NCBI RefSeq assembly: GCF_007830295.1
Contig: NZ_VLKC01000002.1
Location: forward strand, 1,858,513 to 1,922,512
DNA length: 64,000 bases
Direction of reading: 5' to 3'
From: Sporomusa sp. KB1
GTDB lineage: Bacteria; Bacillota; Negativicutes; Sporomusales; Sporomusaceae
The notes beneath the pieces are model-generated. The model was given only the letters and a program-made list of their open reading frames with translations, did not search any database and had not been told where the DNA came from. Shown in pieces: positions 9,104 to 17,621 of the stretch (position 1 is its first letter; each line of letters opens with the position of its first letter). The position numbers and the translations under genes were made by a program.

Positions 9104-10210
9104 CTATACATTAAACCTGAAATAAGTGACATCGCCATCCTGCATAACATACTCCTTGCCCTCCAGGCGCACCAGGCCTTTTTCCTTGGCAGCAGCATGC
9201 GATCCGTTAACCATTAAGTCATCATAAGAGACAATCTCGGCCCGAATAAAGCCGCGTTCGATATCACTGTGGATTTTTCCAGCTGCTTGCGGCGCTTTGG
9301 TCCCACGCACAATCGTCCAGGCTCGTACCTCAGGCTCGCCGGCGGTAAAGAAGGTCATCAACCCCAGAAGTGTGAAGCTGGCACGAATAAGTTTATCCAG
9401 CCCTGATTCCTCCAGCCCCAGATCAGCTAAAAACTCTCTGGCTTCATCATCAGGCAGCTCGGCAATCTCAGACTCAACCTTGGCAGATACGACAATGACC
9501 TCAGCCCCCTCGCGGGCGGCATACTCGCGCACCTTAGCAACATGCGGATTGCTACCGGCATCGGCGGCTTCCTGCTCACTAACATTAGCCACAAATAAGG
9601 TGGGTTTTAATGTCAGCAGAAACAGTTCTCGTATCGCATCGGCCGTATCGTCATCGTTGACAACGCGTCGAGCGGGTTGTCCATCGCTAAGAGTCTGCTG
9701 TACCAGCTTTAAGATTTCTAATTCAGTCAGCGCTTTTTTGTCGCCGCCTTTTATCATTTTCTGCACCCGGTCGATGCGCTTTTCTACTGTTTCTAAGTCA
9801 GCTAGGCAAAGCTCTGTATTGATAATCTCGATATCTCTGATGGGATCAATGCTGCCAGCAACATGGGTAATATTATCATCGGTAAAGCAACGAACCACCT
9901 GCGCTACCGCATCCACTTGCCTGATGTGCGCTAAAAATTTATTGCCAAGGCCCTCGCCTTTAGCTGCGCCCTGCACCAAGCCTGCAATATCAACAAAACG
10001 CATAGCCGCAGGCATGGTCCGCTTAGGTTTATACATTTCTGTCAATTTCTCCAACCGCGCATCAGGAACATCGACAACTCCCACATTGGGTTCGATGGTA
10101 CAAAACGGGTAATTAGCCGCCTCGGCCCCCGCTTTGGTAATAGCATTAAATAATGTGCTTTTGCCGACATTAGGCAGGCCGATGATACCTACTTCCAGAT
10201 TAGTACTCAT
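9104..10210 (-). CDS. ychF: Redox-regulated ATPase YchF (Obg-related)
   Basis: YchF is a ribosome-associated P-loop ATPase of the Obg family. The 368 residues open with IGLPNVGKSTLFNAITKAG (G1), have the G3 region DIAGLVQGAAKGEGLGNKFLAHIR and end with a TGS domain (FFTAGEPEVRAWTIVRGTKAPQAAGKIHSDIERGFI). In this family the G4 NKxD is altered, which gives ATP rather than GTP preference; here the region reads NVSEQE. Synteny with rpsF/ssb/rpsR matches Bacillus yyaF. Its upstream neighbours are the DUF951 gene and mscS. Confidence 0.97.
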   Translation of the reverse strand: MSTNLEVGIIGLPNVGKSTLFNAITKAGAEAANYPFCTIEPNVGVVDVPDARLEKLTEMYKPKRTMPAAMRFVDIAGLVQGAAKGEGLGNKFLAHIRQVDAVAQVVRCFTDDNITHVAGSIDPIRDIEIINTELCLADLETVEKRIDRVQKMIKGGDKKALTELEILKLVQQTLSDGQPARRVVNDDDTADAIRELFLLTLKPTLFVANVSEQEAADAGSNPHVAKVREYAAREGAEVIVVSAKVESEIAELPDDEAREFLADLGLEESGLDKLIRASFTLLGLMTFFTAGEPEVRAWTIVRGTKAPQAAGKIHSDIERGFIRAEIVSYDDLMVNGSHAAAKEKGLVRLEGKEYVMQDGDVTYFRFNV

Positions 10211-10308
10211 GTAATATTACTCCACCTTTAAAGCTGTTATTGTCTACAGCCCGATTGTTTAAGTTCTAAATATTAACTTATCTATTTTAAAATAATGCCG
10301 GCCAAAAT

Positions 10309-10512
10309 TCAACCTTTTCCCTCCGAAATAACGGCCTTGACCCCTTTTTCAAACTTAGGTCGTGGAATCATAACCTGCCGACCACATTGCAAACATTTAA
10401 GCCCAAAATCAATACCTGTACGAGTTATCACCCAGCGGTCACCGCCACAAGGATGCGGCTTTTTCATTTTTACAACCTCGCCAACCTTATAGTTGTATTT
10501 TTGTTGATTCAT
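10309..10512 (-). CDS. DUF951 family small zinc-binding-like protein
   Basis: A 67-residue protein of the YyzM/DUF951 type: an SH3-like start (YKVGEVVKMKKPHPCGGDRWVI) followed by CLQCGRQVMI, with three Cys and a His that could bind zinc. The function is unknown; the family sits near ychF and mscS genes throughout Firmicutes. The ATG has GGAGG upstream. Only one base separates it from the mscS stop, so the two are co-transcribed. Confidence 0.85.
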   Translation of the reverse strand: MNQQKYNYKVGEVVKMKKPHPCGGDRWVITRTGIDFGLKCLQCGRQVMIPRPKFEKGVKAVISEGKG

Positions 10513-10513
10513 A

Positions 10514-11365
10514 TTAACCTCCTGCTTTGGATACTCTTATTTCAGGTAAACCCGCCTGATTAAACAGCTGCGGCGGTGGAATCTTTGCTTCGGTAAACTT
10601 TTCTCTTATTAATCGGCGCAACGCGGTTTCTACTTTGATCTGTTGCAACGGCACAGTTTTGGCAATTATACGAATGACGATCTCGCCTGGCTTGAGATCA
10701 ACTACACCTAGTACACTGGGACCGTCAATTACCTCGGGTGCAGTCTGTCCGATAGTAACACAGACCGCATTTAAAAGACTAAACACTTGCTCCATGTCAG
10801 CCTCATAAGGAACAGGCACATTAACAATAGCCTGCATATGCCCCCTGGTATAATTACTTACCTTAGTAATCGAGCCGTTAGGAACAATATGAAGTATACC
10901 ATTGGCATCCCGCAGTCTGGTAACCCTAAAGCCAATTTCCTCCACCGTACCGGCCATATCACTAATGACTATATAATCACCGACTCCATACTGATCTTCT
11001 AAAATGATAAAAAAACCAGTGACAAAATCCTTAATCAAACTCTGGGCGCCAACACCTAATGCCAAACCAATAATACCAGCCCCGGCAACAATGGAGGTAG
11101 TATCAATCTTGAATTCCTGCAGCAGCATCACAATCACAAAAAAATAGATAGTATACCGAATAACACTGTGTAAAAGCCCACTTAGAGTCCTGGCACGTTG
11201 CTCCTCCAGGTAAATTGTTTTACTTCCCGGCTTAGGAATGAAAAATTGCTCTATCAGTAGATTGGTAAAGCGCAACACAAGCGAGCCACCAATCGCAATG
11301 GCCGCCAAACGAATAATTTTTATAGTCATCCCCAGCCAAAAATCAGATGTCAGCAGCTGTTCCAT
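10514..11365 (-). CDS. mscS: Small-conductance mechanosensitive channel, MscS family
   Basis: MscS channels open under membrane tension and protect against hypo-osmotic shock. The 283-residue protein has three hydrophobic segments, and the pore-lining TM3 reads AGAGIIGLALGVGAQSLIKDFVTGFFIILEDQ in the family pattern. A beta domain (EEIGFRVTRLRDANGILHIVPNGSI) follows. ATG 11365 is preferred over ATG 11377 because GGAGG lies five bases upstream. Its 5' end overlaps the DUF3343 gene by 23 bases. Confidence 0.95.
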   Translation of the reverse strand: MEQLLTSDFWLGMTIKIIRLAAIAIGGSLVLRFTNLLIEQFFIPKPGSKTIYLEEQRARTLSGLLHSVIRYTIYFFVIVMLLQEFKIDTTSIVAGAGIIGLALGVGAQSLIKDFVTGFFIILEDQYGVGDYIVISDMAGTVEEIGFRVTRLRDANGILHIVPNGSITKVSNYTRGHMQAIVNVPVPYEADMEQVFSLLNAVCVTIGQTAPEVIDGPSVLGVVDLKPGEIVIRIIAKTVPLQQIKVETALRRLIREKFTEAKIPPPQLFNQAGLPEIRVSKAGG

Positions 11366-11624
11366 GTGAACCTCCATACTCGGTAATCTTTTCGTAAAGA
11401 TACGTCTGGCCTACCGCTATCCGGCGGAATAGTTTTGACCAACGCACCTTGCCTACCGCAAATAACTGCATAATGGCTGCTTGCTGAGATGTCTTAAATA
11501 GTAAACATTGCCCACAGCTAATATCAATTTCCCGCGGTGTTGGCAAGGCATAGAAGGCCATGCCGTTTTGTCCTAAAACCTTTTCTGCCTTTATGGACTG
11601 ATGCACCGAATCAAAAGAAATCAG
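11343..11624 (-). CDS. DUF3343 (putative Se/S carrier-like) protein with a non-standard start
   Basis: This protein of about 93 residues belongs to the DUF3343 family, described as Se/S carrier-like and usually found beside yedF and selD. The hallmark is PREIDISCGQCLLF with a CGQC pair near the middle. No ATG lies in a sensible place. The GTG at 11606 would cut off the first beta strand. CTG 11622-11624 (reading MISFDSVHQSIKAEK) restores it and has GGAG nine bases upstream. The same frame continues upstream without interruption to the UGA stop of yedF. It overlaps mscS downstream. The start is the uncertain part; the family call is fairly sure. Confidence 0.7.
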   Translation of the reverse strand: MISFDSVHQSIKAEKVLGQNGMAFYALPTPREIDISCGQCLLFKTSQQAAIMQLFAVGKVRWSKLFRRIAVGQTYLYEKITEYGGSHGTAADI

Positions 11625-11660
11625 CCGCTCATACTCCGGATAAATAATAAGATCACCTGC

Positions 11661-12260
11661 TCATAAGGTCACAGTTTTGTTCTGAGTGATTGTCTCTATA
11701 ATAGTGTACATGTTGGTTATCTCACCAACTGCCACTTTAGTCTTAAGCTGGTAATAATCAAGGCAGGTGCCACATGACAGAATGGTCACTCCCCGGCTGG
11801 CAAGGGTTGTCAGTTGATCCAGCACAGGTGAGCCTTGCACCGTGAGCTTGACCCCGGCATTAAGCAGCAAGATTGTCGCCGGCAGCGGCTTGACCTCTAA
11901 TAAAGTTGTCATAAACGCCTTGATAAGTACAGCCCCCAGTTCAGGTGAACCATGTCCCAAGGTATCCTGGGTGATTAAGTAGACCTGATTGCCAGCGTCA
12001 GTAGTAGTGGCTTGGCTTTTATCAACCTCTAAAAGCTGGCCTGCTCCCTTAACAATGCTAATATAGTAGTGCCCGTCCTTGACTTCCACGGCGGCCCCCA
12101 GTCCATTGGCTGCAGCAAATTTGGTAACATTGGTCTTGGCTACCTCATTATCAACAATAATGGTAATCCGCCCGGAGCTAGTCTCCTCAATCGCCTTTTT
12201 CGTAGTAATAACCGGCCCAGGACAAGCCATGCCCCGGCAATCAACAATTCTATCTGACAT
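11661..12260 (-). CDS. yedF: Selenium metabolism protein YedF
   Basis: YedF couples a TusA-like domain (residues 1-70, with CRGMACPGP holding the conserved Cys-Pro-x-Pro) to a C-terminal DsrE-like domain (about 95-199, with SCGTCLDYY). It is linked to selenium mobilisation by constant association with selD, but its exact reaction is not established. ATG 12260 has GGAG six bases upstream and is preferred over GTG 12272. It overlaps the end of selD by 11 bases and is followed in the same frame by the DUF3343 gene. Confidence 0.88.
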   Translation of the reverse strand: MSDRIVDCRGMACPGPVITTKKAIEETSSGRITIIVDNEVAKTNVTKFAAANGLGAAVEVKDGHYYISIVKGAGQLLEVDKSQATTTDAGNQVYLITQDTLGHGSPELGAVLIKAFMTTLLEVKPLPATILLLNAGVKLTVQGSPVLDQLTTLASRGVTILSCGTCLDYYQLKTKVAVGEITNMYTIIETITQNKTVTL

Positions 12261-13278
12261 AAATTTCTCCACTCCCCTTGCTAGTTACATATCCAATCCT
12301 ACTGGCTGGTACTACTCCGGCTGAATGCAGCGCCAGCATCAGTTCGTCAGCCTCTGCTTCGGGTACTGCAAACAATAGCCCGCCTGATGTTTGCGGATCA
12401 CTGCAAATATCTCTAATCGATTCCGGCACACTCTCTGCAAAAGTGACTGTTGTTAAATAACTCCTGTTAGCATATGCCCCGCCTGGCACTAATCCCATGG
12501 CCGCAGCCTCAGCGGCCTCCGGCAACAGTGGTAGTGCCCCGCTGTCAATAACGATCCTTACCTTACTGCCAGCCGCCATCTCATAGGCATGACCAATAAG
12601 ACCAAAACCAGTAATATCTGTACATGAATGAATACTAAAACCTTCTGCCACCTTGGCAGCCACCGCATTGAGGGTTGCCATACTGGTTATAGCTGCAGCT
12701 ACTCCGTGAAGAAATAGATCAGCCCGCGCGGCCGACGCTAAAATACCAGTTCCCAACGCTTTCGTTAGAATTAAGCAATCTCCAGGCTGAGCCCCCGCAT
12801 TTGTCCAAACCTTATCCGGATGTACAATCCCGGTAACTGCCAATCCATATTTAGGCTCATTATCGTCAATGGTGTGACCGCCAATAATTACGGCTCCGGC
12901 CTCAGCTACTTTATCCTGTCCCCCTTGCAAAATTGCTAATAAAACTTCCCCCGGCAATTTACAGTTGGGAAATTCTACTAGATTTAGTGCCGTCAACGGC
13001 GTTGCCCCCATAGCATAAATATCACTCAGGCTGTTGGCGGCCGCTATTTGTCCAAACAGATAGGGATCGTCGACTATAGGTGTAAAAAAATCAACCGTCT
13101 GTACCAAAGCCGTTGTTGCGTTCAGTTTATATACTCCGGCATCATCCGATGTAGTAATGCCCACAAGCACATTAGAATTCTGCATCACTGGCAGCTTACT
13201 CAATACTCCGGCCAGGTCCCCTGGCCCCACCTTAGCCGCTCACCCACCACGCTGGGTATATTCTGTAAGTTTTACCAC
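12250..13278 (-). CDS. selD: Selenophosphate synthase SelD, itself a selenoprotein (UGA-encoded Sec13)
   Basis: SelD makes selenophosphate from selenide and ATP. A reading that stops at the UGA starts at GTG 13230 (MGPGDLAGVL) and lacks the catalytic N-terminus. Reading through UGA at 13240-13242 gives VVKLTEYTQRGGUAAKVGPGD, which matches the family's CGG(C/U)xAK active site with Sec at residue 13. GTG 13278 has AAAGGAGG ten bases upstream. Downstream features are typical: DDAGVY, TVDFFTPIVDDPYLFGQIAAANSLSD and the C-terminal SDPQTSGGLLFAV. Total length is 342 residues. The first Cys of the usual CGG is Arg here, as tolerated in some members. selA and selB lie 12 kb away. Confidence 0.92.
13210..13226 (-). 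promoter_or_regulatory. Predicted bacterial SECIS hairpin in selD
   Basis: Starting 14 bases after the UGA, a perfect 7-bp GC stem (GGCCAGG with CCUGGCC) closes a GGA loop. Bacterial SECIS elements lie directly 3' of the UGA in the reading frame and present a G at the top of a short apical hairpin for SelB. Position, stem and loop all fit. Confidence 0.75.
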
Positions 13279-13345
13279 AAGTAATGCACCTCCTTTGCTA
13301 CTATCTTTGCTATATATTATACCCTGAATAGCTTATACCCTGCTG

Positions 13346-13375
13346 AAAAAAAAATCTTTATGGTTTTCATATAGA
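13346..13375 (-). terminator. Weak-stem terminator with long U-tract after the CDF exporter
   Basis: A short stem with one mismatch (13355-13362 with 13368-13375) is followed on the minus strand by nine U. It lies just past the CDF stop and before the selD leader, which also shows a TATAAT around 13314-13319 without a clear -35. Confidence 0.5.
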
Positions 13376-13381
13376 GGCTAT

Positions 13382-14308
13382 TTACTCAAACTTGCAGTTT
13401 TCGCTGCATTCTGACGGACAAGTGCTAAAACCATCAAGATAATCACACGGTTCCAGATGGATAACAACATCACACGGAGAAAATTGGCTCTTTATCTTTG
13501 CCTCAATCTCATCACACACAGCATGTGCGGTGGCAAGATTCATATCTTTTTGCAGCACCAGATGCATGTCAATCTGTCGATTGCTGCCTGACCGCCTGGT
13601 TCTCAGCTGATGAAAGGCCATAACTGCCGGATGAGTTTTAACAATGTCTCTGATTGCTGCTGCCTCTTCTTCTGGCAAACTAACATCAGTCAACTCATAA
13701 ACGCTCTTCATGGTCATACTGAAGCCAGCCTTAAATACAACTAAAGCTACAACGATAGCAATAACCGGATCAAGCCAGTATAGCCCAGTCATTCTGATAA
13801 TTCCAAGCCCGATAAACACGCCAGCACTTGTCCAGATATCGGCTCTCAGATGTAACGCGTCAGCCTCTAGGGCATGCGATCCGGTACTCTTAGCTACATC
13901 ATAAAGTTTTCTGGATACCCAATAGTTTACAATCATCGATATTGCCATTATCAGCAATCCATACTCCAAATATTCCGGAATATGCGGCGAGTTTATCTTT
14001 TGTACTGATTCATATACAATCCAGAGTGCAGCCATTACAATGAGTACAGCTTCAAAGGCGGCTGACAGGTTTTCAATTTTACCATGACCATAGGCATGTT
14101 GACTATCTGGTGGCTGGCTGGACTTTTTTACAGCAACATAGGCTACCAAAGCAGCAATCAGGTCAACTGCCGAATGGGCAGCCTCAGAAATAATGCTGAC
14201 AGCCCCAGTAAATATACCGACCAATAATTTAAGTACAACCAGCAGCGTATTAGACACTACCGATAGCCGCGCCGTTTGCTGCTTTAATTGACCGCTCTTC
14301 GCTTCCAA
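13382..14308 (-). CDS. Cation diffusion facilitator metal exporter
   Basis: A CDF-family divalent-metal/proton antiporter of about 308 residues with six membrane segments. The metal-site motifs are HSAVD in TM2 and HLRAD in TM5, and a cytoplasmic ferredoxin-like domain follows (HLVLQKDMNLATAHAVCDEIE). The C-terminus is Cys-rich (STCPSECSENCKFE), unusual for the family and possibly metal-binding. TTG 14308 is chosen because GGAGGG lies seven bases upstream; the in-frame TTG at 14323 overlaps the terminator tail of the leader. The NiCo-type riboswitch ahead of it suggests Ni/Co as the exported metals. Confidence 0.9.
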   Translation of the reverse strand: MEAKSGQLKQQTARLSVVSNTLLVVLKLLVGIFTGAVSIISEAAHSAVDLIAALVAYVAVKKSSQPPDSQHAYGHGKIENLSAAFEAVLIVMAALWIVYESVQKINSPHIPEYLEYGLLIMAISMIVNYWVSRKLYDVAKSTGSHALEADALHLRADIWTSAGVFIGLGIIRMTGLYWLDPVIAIVVALVVFKAGFSMTMKSVYELTDVSLPEEEAAAIRDIVKTHPAVMAFHQLRTRRSGSNRQIDMHLVLQKDMNLATAHAVCDEIEAKIKSQFSPCDVVIHLEPCDYLDGFSTCPSECSENCKFE

Positions 14309-14320
14309 ACTTCTTCCCTC

Positions 14321-14377
14321 CAATAAAACAAAGTAGGTTAAGCCAACGGGACCGCATAGGTCCCGCAGGCTTAACCT
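14321..14377 (-). terminator. Riboswitch-controlled terminator before the CDF exporter
   Basis: A perfect 10-bp stem (14368-14377 with 14335-14344) encloses a second 6-bp hairpin, GGGACC with GGUCCC. On the minus strand it is followed by a U-rich tail that stops just before the ribosome binding site. Its 5' half uses bases of the aptamer's P4 and P1, so folding of the aptamer and of the terminator exclude each other. Confidence 0.85.
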
Positions 14378-14430
14378 GCTGCTTAACTTGCCCGGCTACG
14401 TCGGCAATAGCCGACCGCCTGTTCCTATAC
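14354..14430 (-). promoter_or_regulatory. NiCo (czcD-type) riboswitch aptamer
   Basis: The leader folds as a four-way junction. P1 is GUAUAGG (14430-14424) with CCUAUGC (14360-14354). Then come AACAGGC, a P2 hairpin GUCGGC/GCCGAC, the conserved G-U-AGCCGGGC segment, a short P3, P4 CAGG/CCUG and CGGGA before the P1 closing strand. These strings match the NiCo riboswitch pattern as I recall it from the crystallised RNA (AGGC, P2, GCAGCCGGGC, P4, GGGAC). The aptamer precedes a CDF exporter, its known target class. Binding would block the terminator and switch the gene on. Confidence 0.85.
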
Positions 14431-14487
14431 TTATTATATTAGCACAGCAAAAGAAATGTGTAAAATTTTCACAGCTTTTCCATTCAC

Positions 14488-15132
14488 TTAGCCAATATGA
14501 GCAGTATGGTGCACCGGATATCCCAGTGAGGCCAGCTTGTCGGTAAGTGTTTTTACATCTGTTATGTCGGCGCGAATAATTACTTCATACTTCCCATCTT
14601 CTGTCGGATAGCTGACAAAGCTGCCCATGCTGACACCTTGCTCTTTAAACACACCGGAAATATCATTAACAACGCCCAGCCGATCAGGCACAAGAATCGT
14701 AAGACGAGTTTTGCCCTGAGGCAACCCCATAGCGTCAACGAAAGCTTTAAATATATCGGTTTCCGTTAAAATACCAACAACCTGTTGATTGGCGTCAACA
14801 ACAACTAACCCGCCAATTTTATTGTTATACATTACGAGCGCGGCTTCTTCCACTGCGGCGTCAACACTAATTGTCATTACCTTTTTTGTCATAATATCTT
14901 TAACCTGCATTTTGGACAAAAGGTAGTTTAGTTCAAATACTGACAAAGATGTTGCCGGCGAAGCAGATACTTCCCTCAGATCTCTGTCGGTAACAATACC
15001 AACCAGTTTACCATTATCTACCACCGGTAAGCGGCGAAATTTGTTGTTGCGCATAAGCTGTAAGGCATCAACAACAGTCATGGCTGAGGTAATGGTAGTA
15101 GGATTAGCTGTCATTCGTTTTGATACGATCAT
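14488..15132 (-). CDS. CBS-pair and ACT domain protein (AcuB-like)
   Basis: The 214 residues contain two CBS motifs (about 1-60 and 75-130: RRLPVVDNGKLVGIVTDRDL and IGGLVVVDANQQVVGILTETD) and a C-terminal ACT domain (about 143-210: LTILVPDRLGVVNDISGVFKEQGVSM). Such proteins sense adenine nucleotides and amino acids; AcuB of Bacillus has this layout, but a specific role cannot be read from sequence. It lies upstream of, on the same strand as, the CDF exporter and downstream of livF, with 54 bases to livF and no terminator between, so it may be read from the liv transcript. Confidence 0.85.
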   Translation of the reverse strand: MIVSKRMTANPTTITSAMTVVDALQLMRNNKFRRLPVVDNGKLVGIVTDRDLREVSASPATSLSVFELNYLLSKMQVKDIMTKKVMTISVDAAVEEAALVMYNNKIGGLVVVDANQQVVGILTETDIFKAFVDAMGLPQGKTRLTILVPDRLGVVNDISGVFKEQGVSMGSFVSYPTEDGKYEVIIRADITDVKTLTDKLASLGYPVHHTAHIG

Positions 15133-15186
15133 AGCATAACACTCCCCTACTTATGAAATTTGAGATAATCTATATTCCGCGGCAGA

Positions 15187-15897
15187 TTAGCCGCCAAGAT
15201 ATGCTTTTCTAATTTCCTCACTTGCGGCCAACTCTTTGGCGTCGCCGGACAGTATAACCCGTCCAGTCTCAAGCACATAAGCCTTATTGGCAATGGATAA
15301 CGCCATATGAGCGTTTTGCTCAACCAAAAGGATAGTTGTACCGTTCGCATTAATATCTTTAACAATAGAAAAAATCTCTTTCACTAACAGCGGTGCCAGG
15401 CCCATTGACGGCTCATCTAACAGTAGGATACGTGGACGGCTCATTAGCGCCCTCCCCATGGCCAGCATTTGCTGTTCACCACCGGAAAGCGTACCGGCAA
15501 GCTGACTACGACGTTCGGCTAACCGTGGAAAACGACCAAACACCAGATCCATATCAGCCTTGATTTCTTTAGTATCAGAACGTAGATAGGCACCAAGATC
15601 CAAGTTCTCCAGCACCGACATATGAGCAAACACCCGTCGGCCTTCAGGAACCTGGGAAATTCCCAATTTAACAATGTTCTGGGCTGCTGTGCCAGCAATA
15701 TTTTGACCCTCAAACATAATGTGTCCTGTTTTGGGCTTCAAAAGCCCTGAGATGGTACGCAGTGTTGTGCTCTTGCCTGCACCATTGGCACCAATCAAGG
15801 TTACAATCTCTCCCTGATTTACCTCTACACTAATGCCCTTTAGAGCGTGAATAGCACCGTAATATACATTTATATCATCAACTTTTAACATTGCCAT
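15187..15897 (-). CDS. livF: Branched-chain amino acid ABC transporter ATPase LivF
   Basis: This is the second ATPase of a Liv-type importer, 236 residues. It has Walker A (GANGAGKSTT), signature TLSGGEQQMLAMGRALMSRP, Walker B (ILLLDEPSMGLAP) and the H-loop (LLVEQNAH). VPEGRRVFAHMSVLENLDLGAYLR is diagnostic of LivF. It is the last gene of the livJHMGF operon, 3 bases after livG. Confidence 0.95.
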   Translation of the reverse strand: MAMLKVDDINVYYGAIHALKGISVEVNQGEIVTLIGANGAGKSTTLRTISGLLKPKTGHIMFEGQNIAGTAAQNIVKLGISQVPEGRRVFAHMSVLENLDLGAYLRSDTKEIKADMDLVFGRFPRLAERRSQLAGTLSGGEQQMLAMGRALMSRPRILLLDEPSMGLAPLLVKEIFSIVKDINANGTTILLVEQNAHMALSIANKAYVLETGRVILSGDAKELAASEEIRKAYLGG

Positions 15898-15900
15898 GAG

Positions 15901-16665
15901 CTAAACCTCCTCCCCGAGGTAGGCCTCGATAACCCGCGGATTATTTTTGATTTCCATCGGCGTACCTTGCGCAATTATGCTACCATAGTCAAGCACGTAA
16001 ATCCGCTCACATACACCCATAACAAGACTCATATCATGCTCAATTAAGAGAATGGTTAGGTTAAACTCATTCTTAATCCAGCGAATCATTTCCATTAGCT
16101 GCTGCGTTTCCTGTGGATTCATCCCAGCAGCAGGCTCATCTAAGAGCAACAACTTGGGTTGAGCCGCCAAAGCCCGGGCAATCTCTAACCGTCGTTGCTC
16201 TCCATAGGGGAGATTTTTTGCAATTTCATCTTTTTTATCGGCCAGTTGGAATATTTCCAAAAACTTAATGGCCTTTTCTTCTATTTCAGCTTCTTCTTTA
16301 TGGTACCGGCCAACGCGCAACATTGATTCCAGCAACCCATATTTAACATGAAAGTGATAGGCAATCTTAACATTATCAAGCACACTCAGATCAGCAAACA
16401 GACGAATGTTCTGGAATGTACGCGCTATACCCTTTTGGGTAATTTGATAAGGTTTAAGACCAACAATGCTTTTGCCATCAAACTCAATTTGCCCTTCTGT
16501 TGGTTCATATACGCCAGTTAACAGATTAAAAGCCGTTGTCTTACCCGCACCGTTAGGGCCGATTAGTCCAACCAACTCGCCAGGAGCAATTTCAACATCG
16601 AAATTAGAAACTGCCCTCAGGCCGCCAAAAACTATTGACAGCTTAGTTGCCTTGAGTAGAGCCAT
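15901..16665 (-). CDS. livG: Branched-chain amino acid ABC transporter ATPase LivG
   Basis: The 254-residue ATPase has Walker A (GPNGAGKTTAFNLLTGV), the LivG-specific GIARTFQNIRLF, the signature LPYGEQRRLEIARALA and Walker B (LLLLDEPAAGMNPQE). It pairs with LivF to power the LivHM pore. The start codon lies inside the 3' end of livM (23-base overlap), with GGAGG upstream, suggesting translational coupling. Confidence 0.95.
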   Translation of the reverse strand: MALLKATKLSIVFGGLRAVSNFDVEIAPGELVGLIGPNGAGKTTAFNLLTGVYEPTEGQIEFDGKSIVGLKPYQITQKGIARTFQNIRLFADLSVLDNVKIAYHFHVKYGLLESMLRVGRYHKEEAEIEEKAIKFLEIFQLADKKDEIAKNLPYGEQRRLEIARALAAQPKLLLLDEPAAGMNPQETQQLMEMIRWIKNEFNLTILLIEHDMSLVMGVCERIYVLDYGSIIAQGTPMEIKNNPRVIEAYLGEEV

Positions 16666-17611
16666 GTTTCTTACCTCCTGTCCAGCGGCTTAACATCTTC
16701 ATGCTTAATTCTTTGTTACCAAACAAGCCCTGTGGCCGATACAACATTAAAATAATCAACATCAACGAATAAATAATCATCCGCCACTCCGGGTAGCTAG
16801 CCAGCGCTGCCGAAACAAAGGTCAGTAAAACTGCGGCAGTAATGCTCCCGCTTATGCTGCCAAGCCCCCCCAATACCACCATGGTCAAAATATCAAAAGA
16901 CTTCATGAATGTAAAGGAGGCGGGATGGGCGATATAAAAGTAGTGAGAAAATAGAGAACCGGCTACACCGGCAAAGGCTGCTCCAATCGTGAATGCTAAT
17001 ACTTTGTATTTTGTCGTGTCAACCCCCATAGCTTCGGCGGCAATCTCATTTTCCCGGACGGAGATGCAGGCCCGGCCATGTGTCGAGTCAATGAAGTTCT
17101 TAATAACAAACACCGTAAACACCGTGAAGGCAAACATCCAGGTAAAATCAGTATAACGGGGGATTCCCATAAAGCCTGACGCACCACCGACATACTGAAT
17201 GTTGAGAATAGTGATCCGAATAATCTCACCAAGACCCAAGGTTGCAATCGCAAGGTAATCACCATTTAACCGCAGTGTCGGCAAGCCAATCGCAAAGCCT
17301 AAAGCCCCGGCTCCAAGTGCTCCACCAGCAATAGCAATTATAAATGGCAATTGAAATTTAACTGTGAGCACCGCGCTAACATAGGCACCTATTGCCATAA
17401 ATCCAGCATGGCCAATAGAAAATTGACCAGTAAAACCATTAATAAGGTTCAAACTTACTACTAATATAATATTAATCCCAATTAATACTATATTAAGTTG
17501 CCAAAAAGGACCAATGACATCAGTCAATATCAAACCCTGAATAGTGGCATACACTATTAAGCAGGCTACCAATGCCATTATGTCTGATTTAGTTTTTTGC
17601 AATAATTTCAT
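16643..17611 (-). CDS. livM: Branched-chain amino acid ABC transporter permease LivM
   Basis: The 322-residue permease has about nine hydrophobic segments and the family stretches NLINGFTGQFSIGHAGFMAIGAY and LNGDYLAIATLGLGEIIRI. It forms the membrane pore with LivH. The C-terminal cytoplasmic tail (RPQGLFGNKEL) is typical. The gap to livH is 10 bases. Confidence 0.95.
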   Translation of the reverse strand: MKLLQKTKSDIMALVACLIVYATIQGLILTDVIGPFWQLNIVLIGINIILVVSLNLINGFTGQFSIGHAGFMAIGAYVSAVLTVKFQLPFIIAIAGGALGAGALGFAIGLPTLRLNGDYLAIATLGLGEIIRITILNIQYVGGASGFMGIPRYTDFTWMFAFTVFTVFVIKNFIDSTHGRACISVRENEIAAEAMGVDTTKYKVLAFTIGAAFAGVAGSLFSHYFYIAHPASFTFMKSFDILTMVVLGGLGSISGSITAAVLLTFVSAALASYPEWRMIIYSLMLIILMLYRPQGLFGNKELSMKMLSRWTGGKKHGSTQGN

Positions 17612-17621
17612 GGCCTGTCAC

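Noticed and set aside
9297-10112. Long plus-strand frame inside ychF
   Set aside because: An antisense shadow of a well-supported conserved gene, with Ser/Arg-rich content and no ribosome site.
11661-11663. UGA at the end of yedF as a selenocysteine codon
   Set aside because: No hairpin of SECIS type follows within the expected distance, and YedF ends at its usual length. Low-level read-through cannot be excluded, as noted in the findings.
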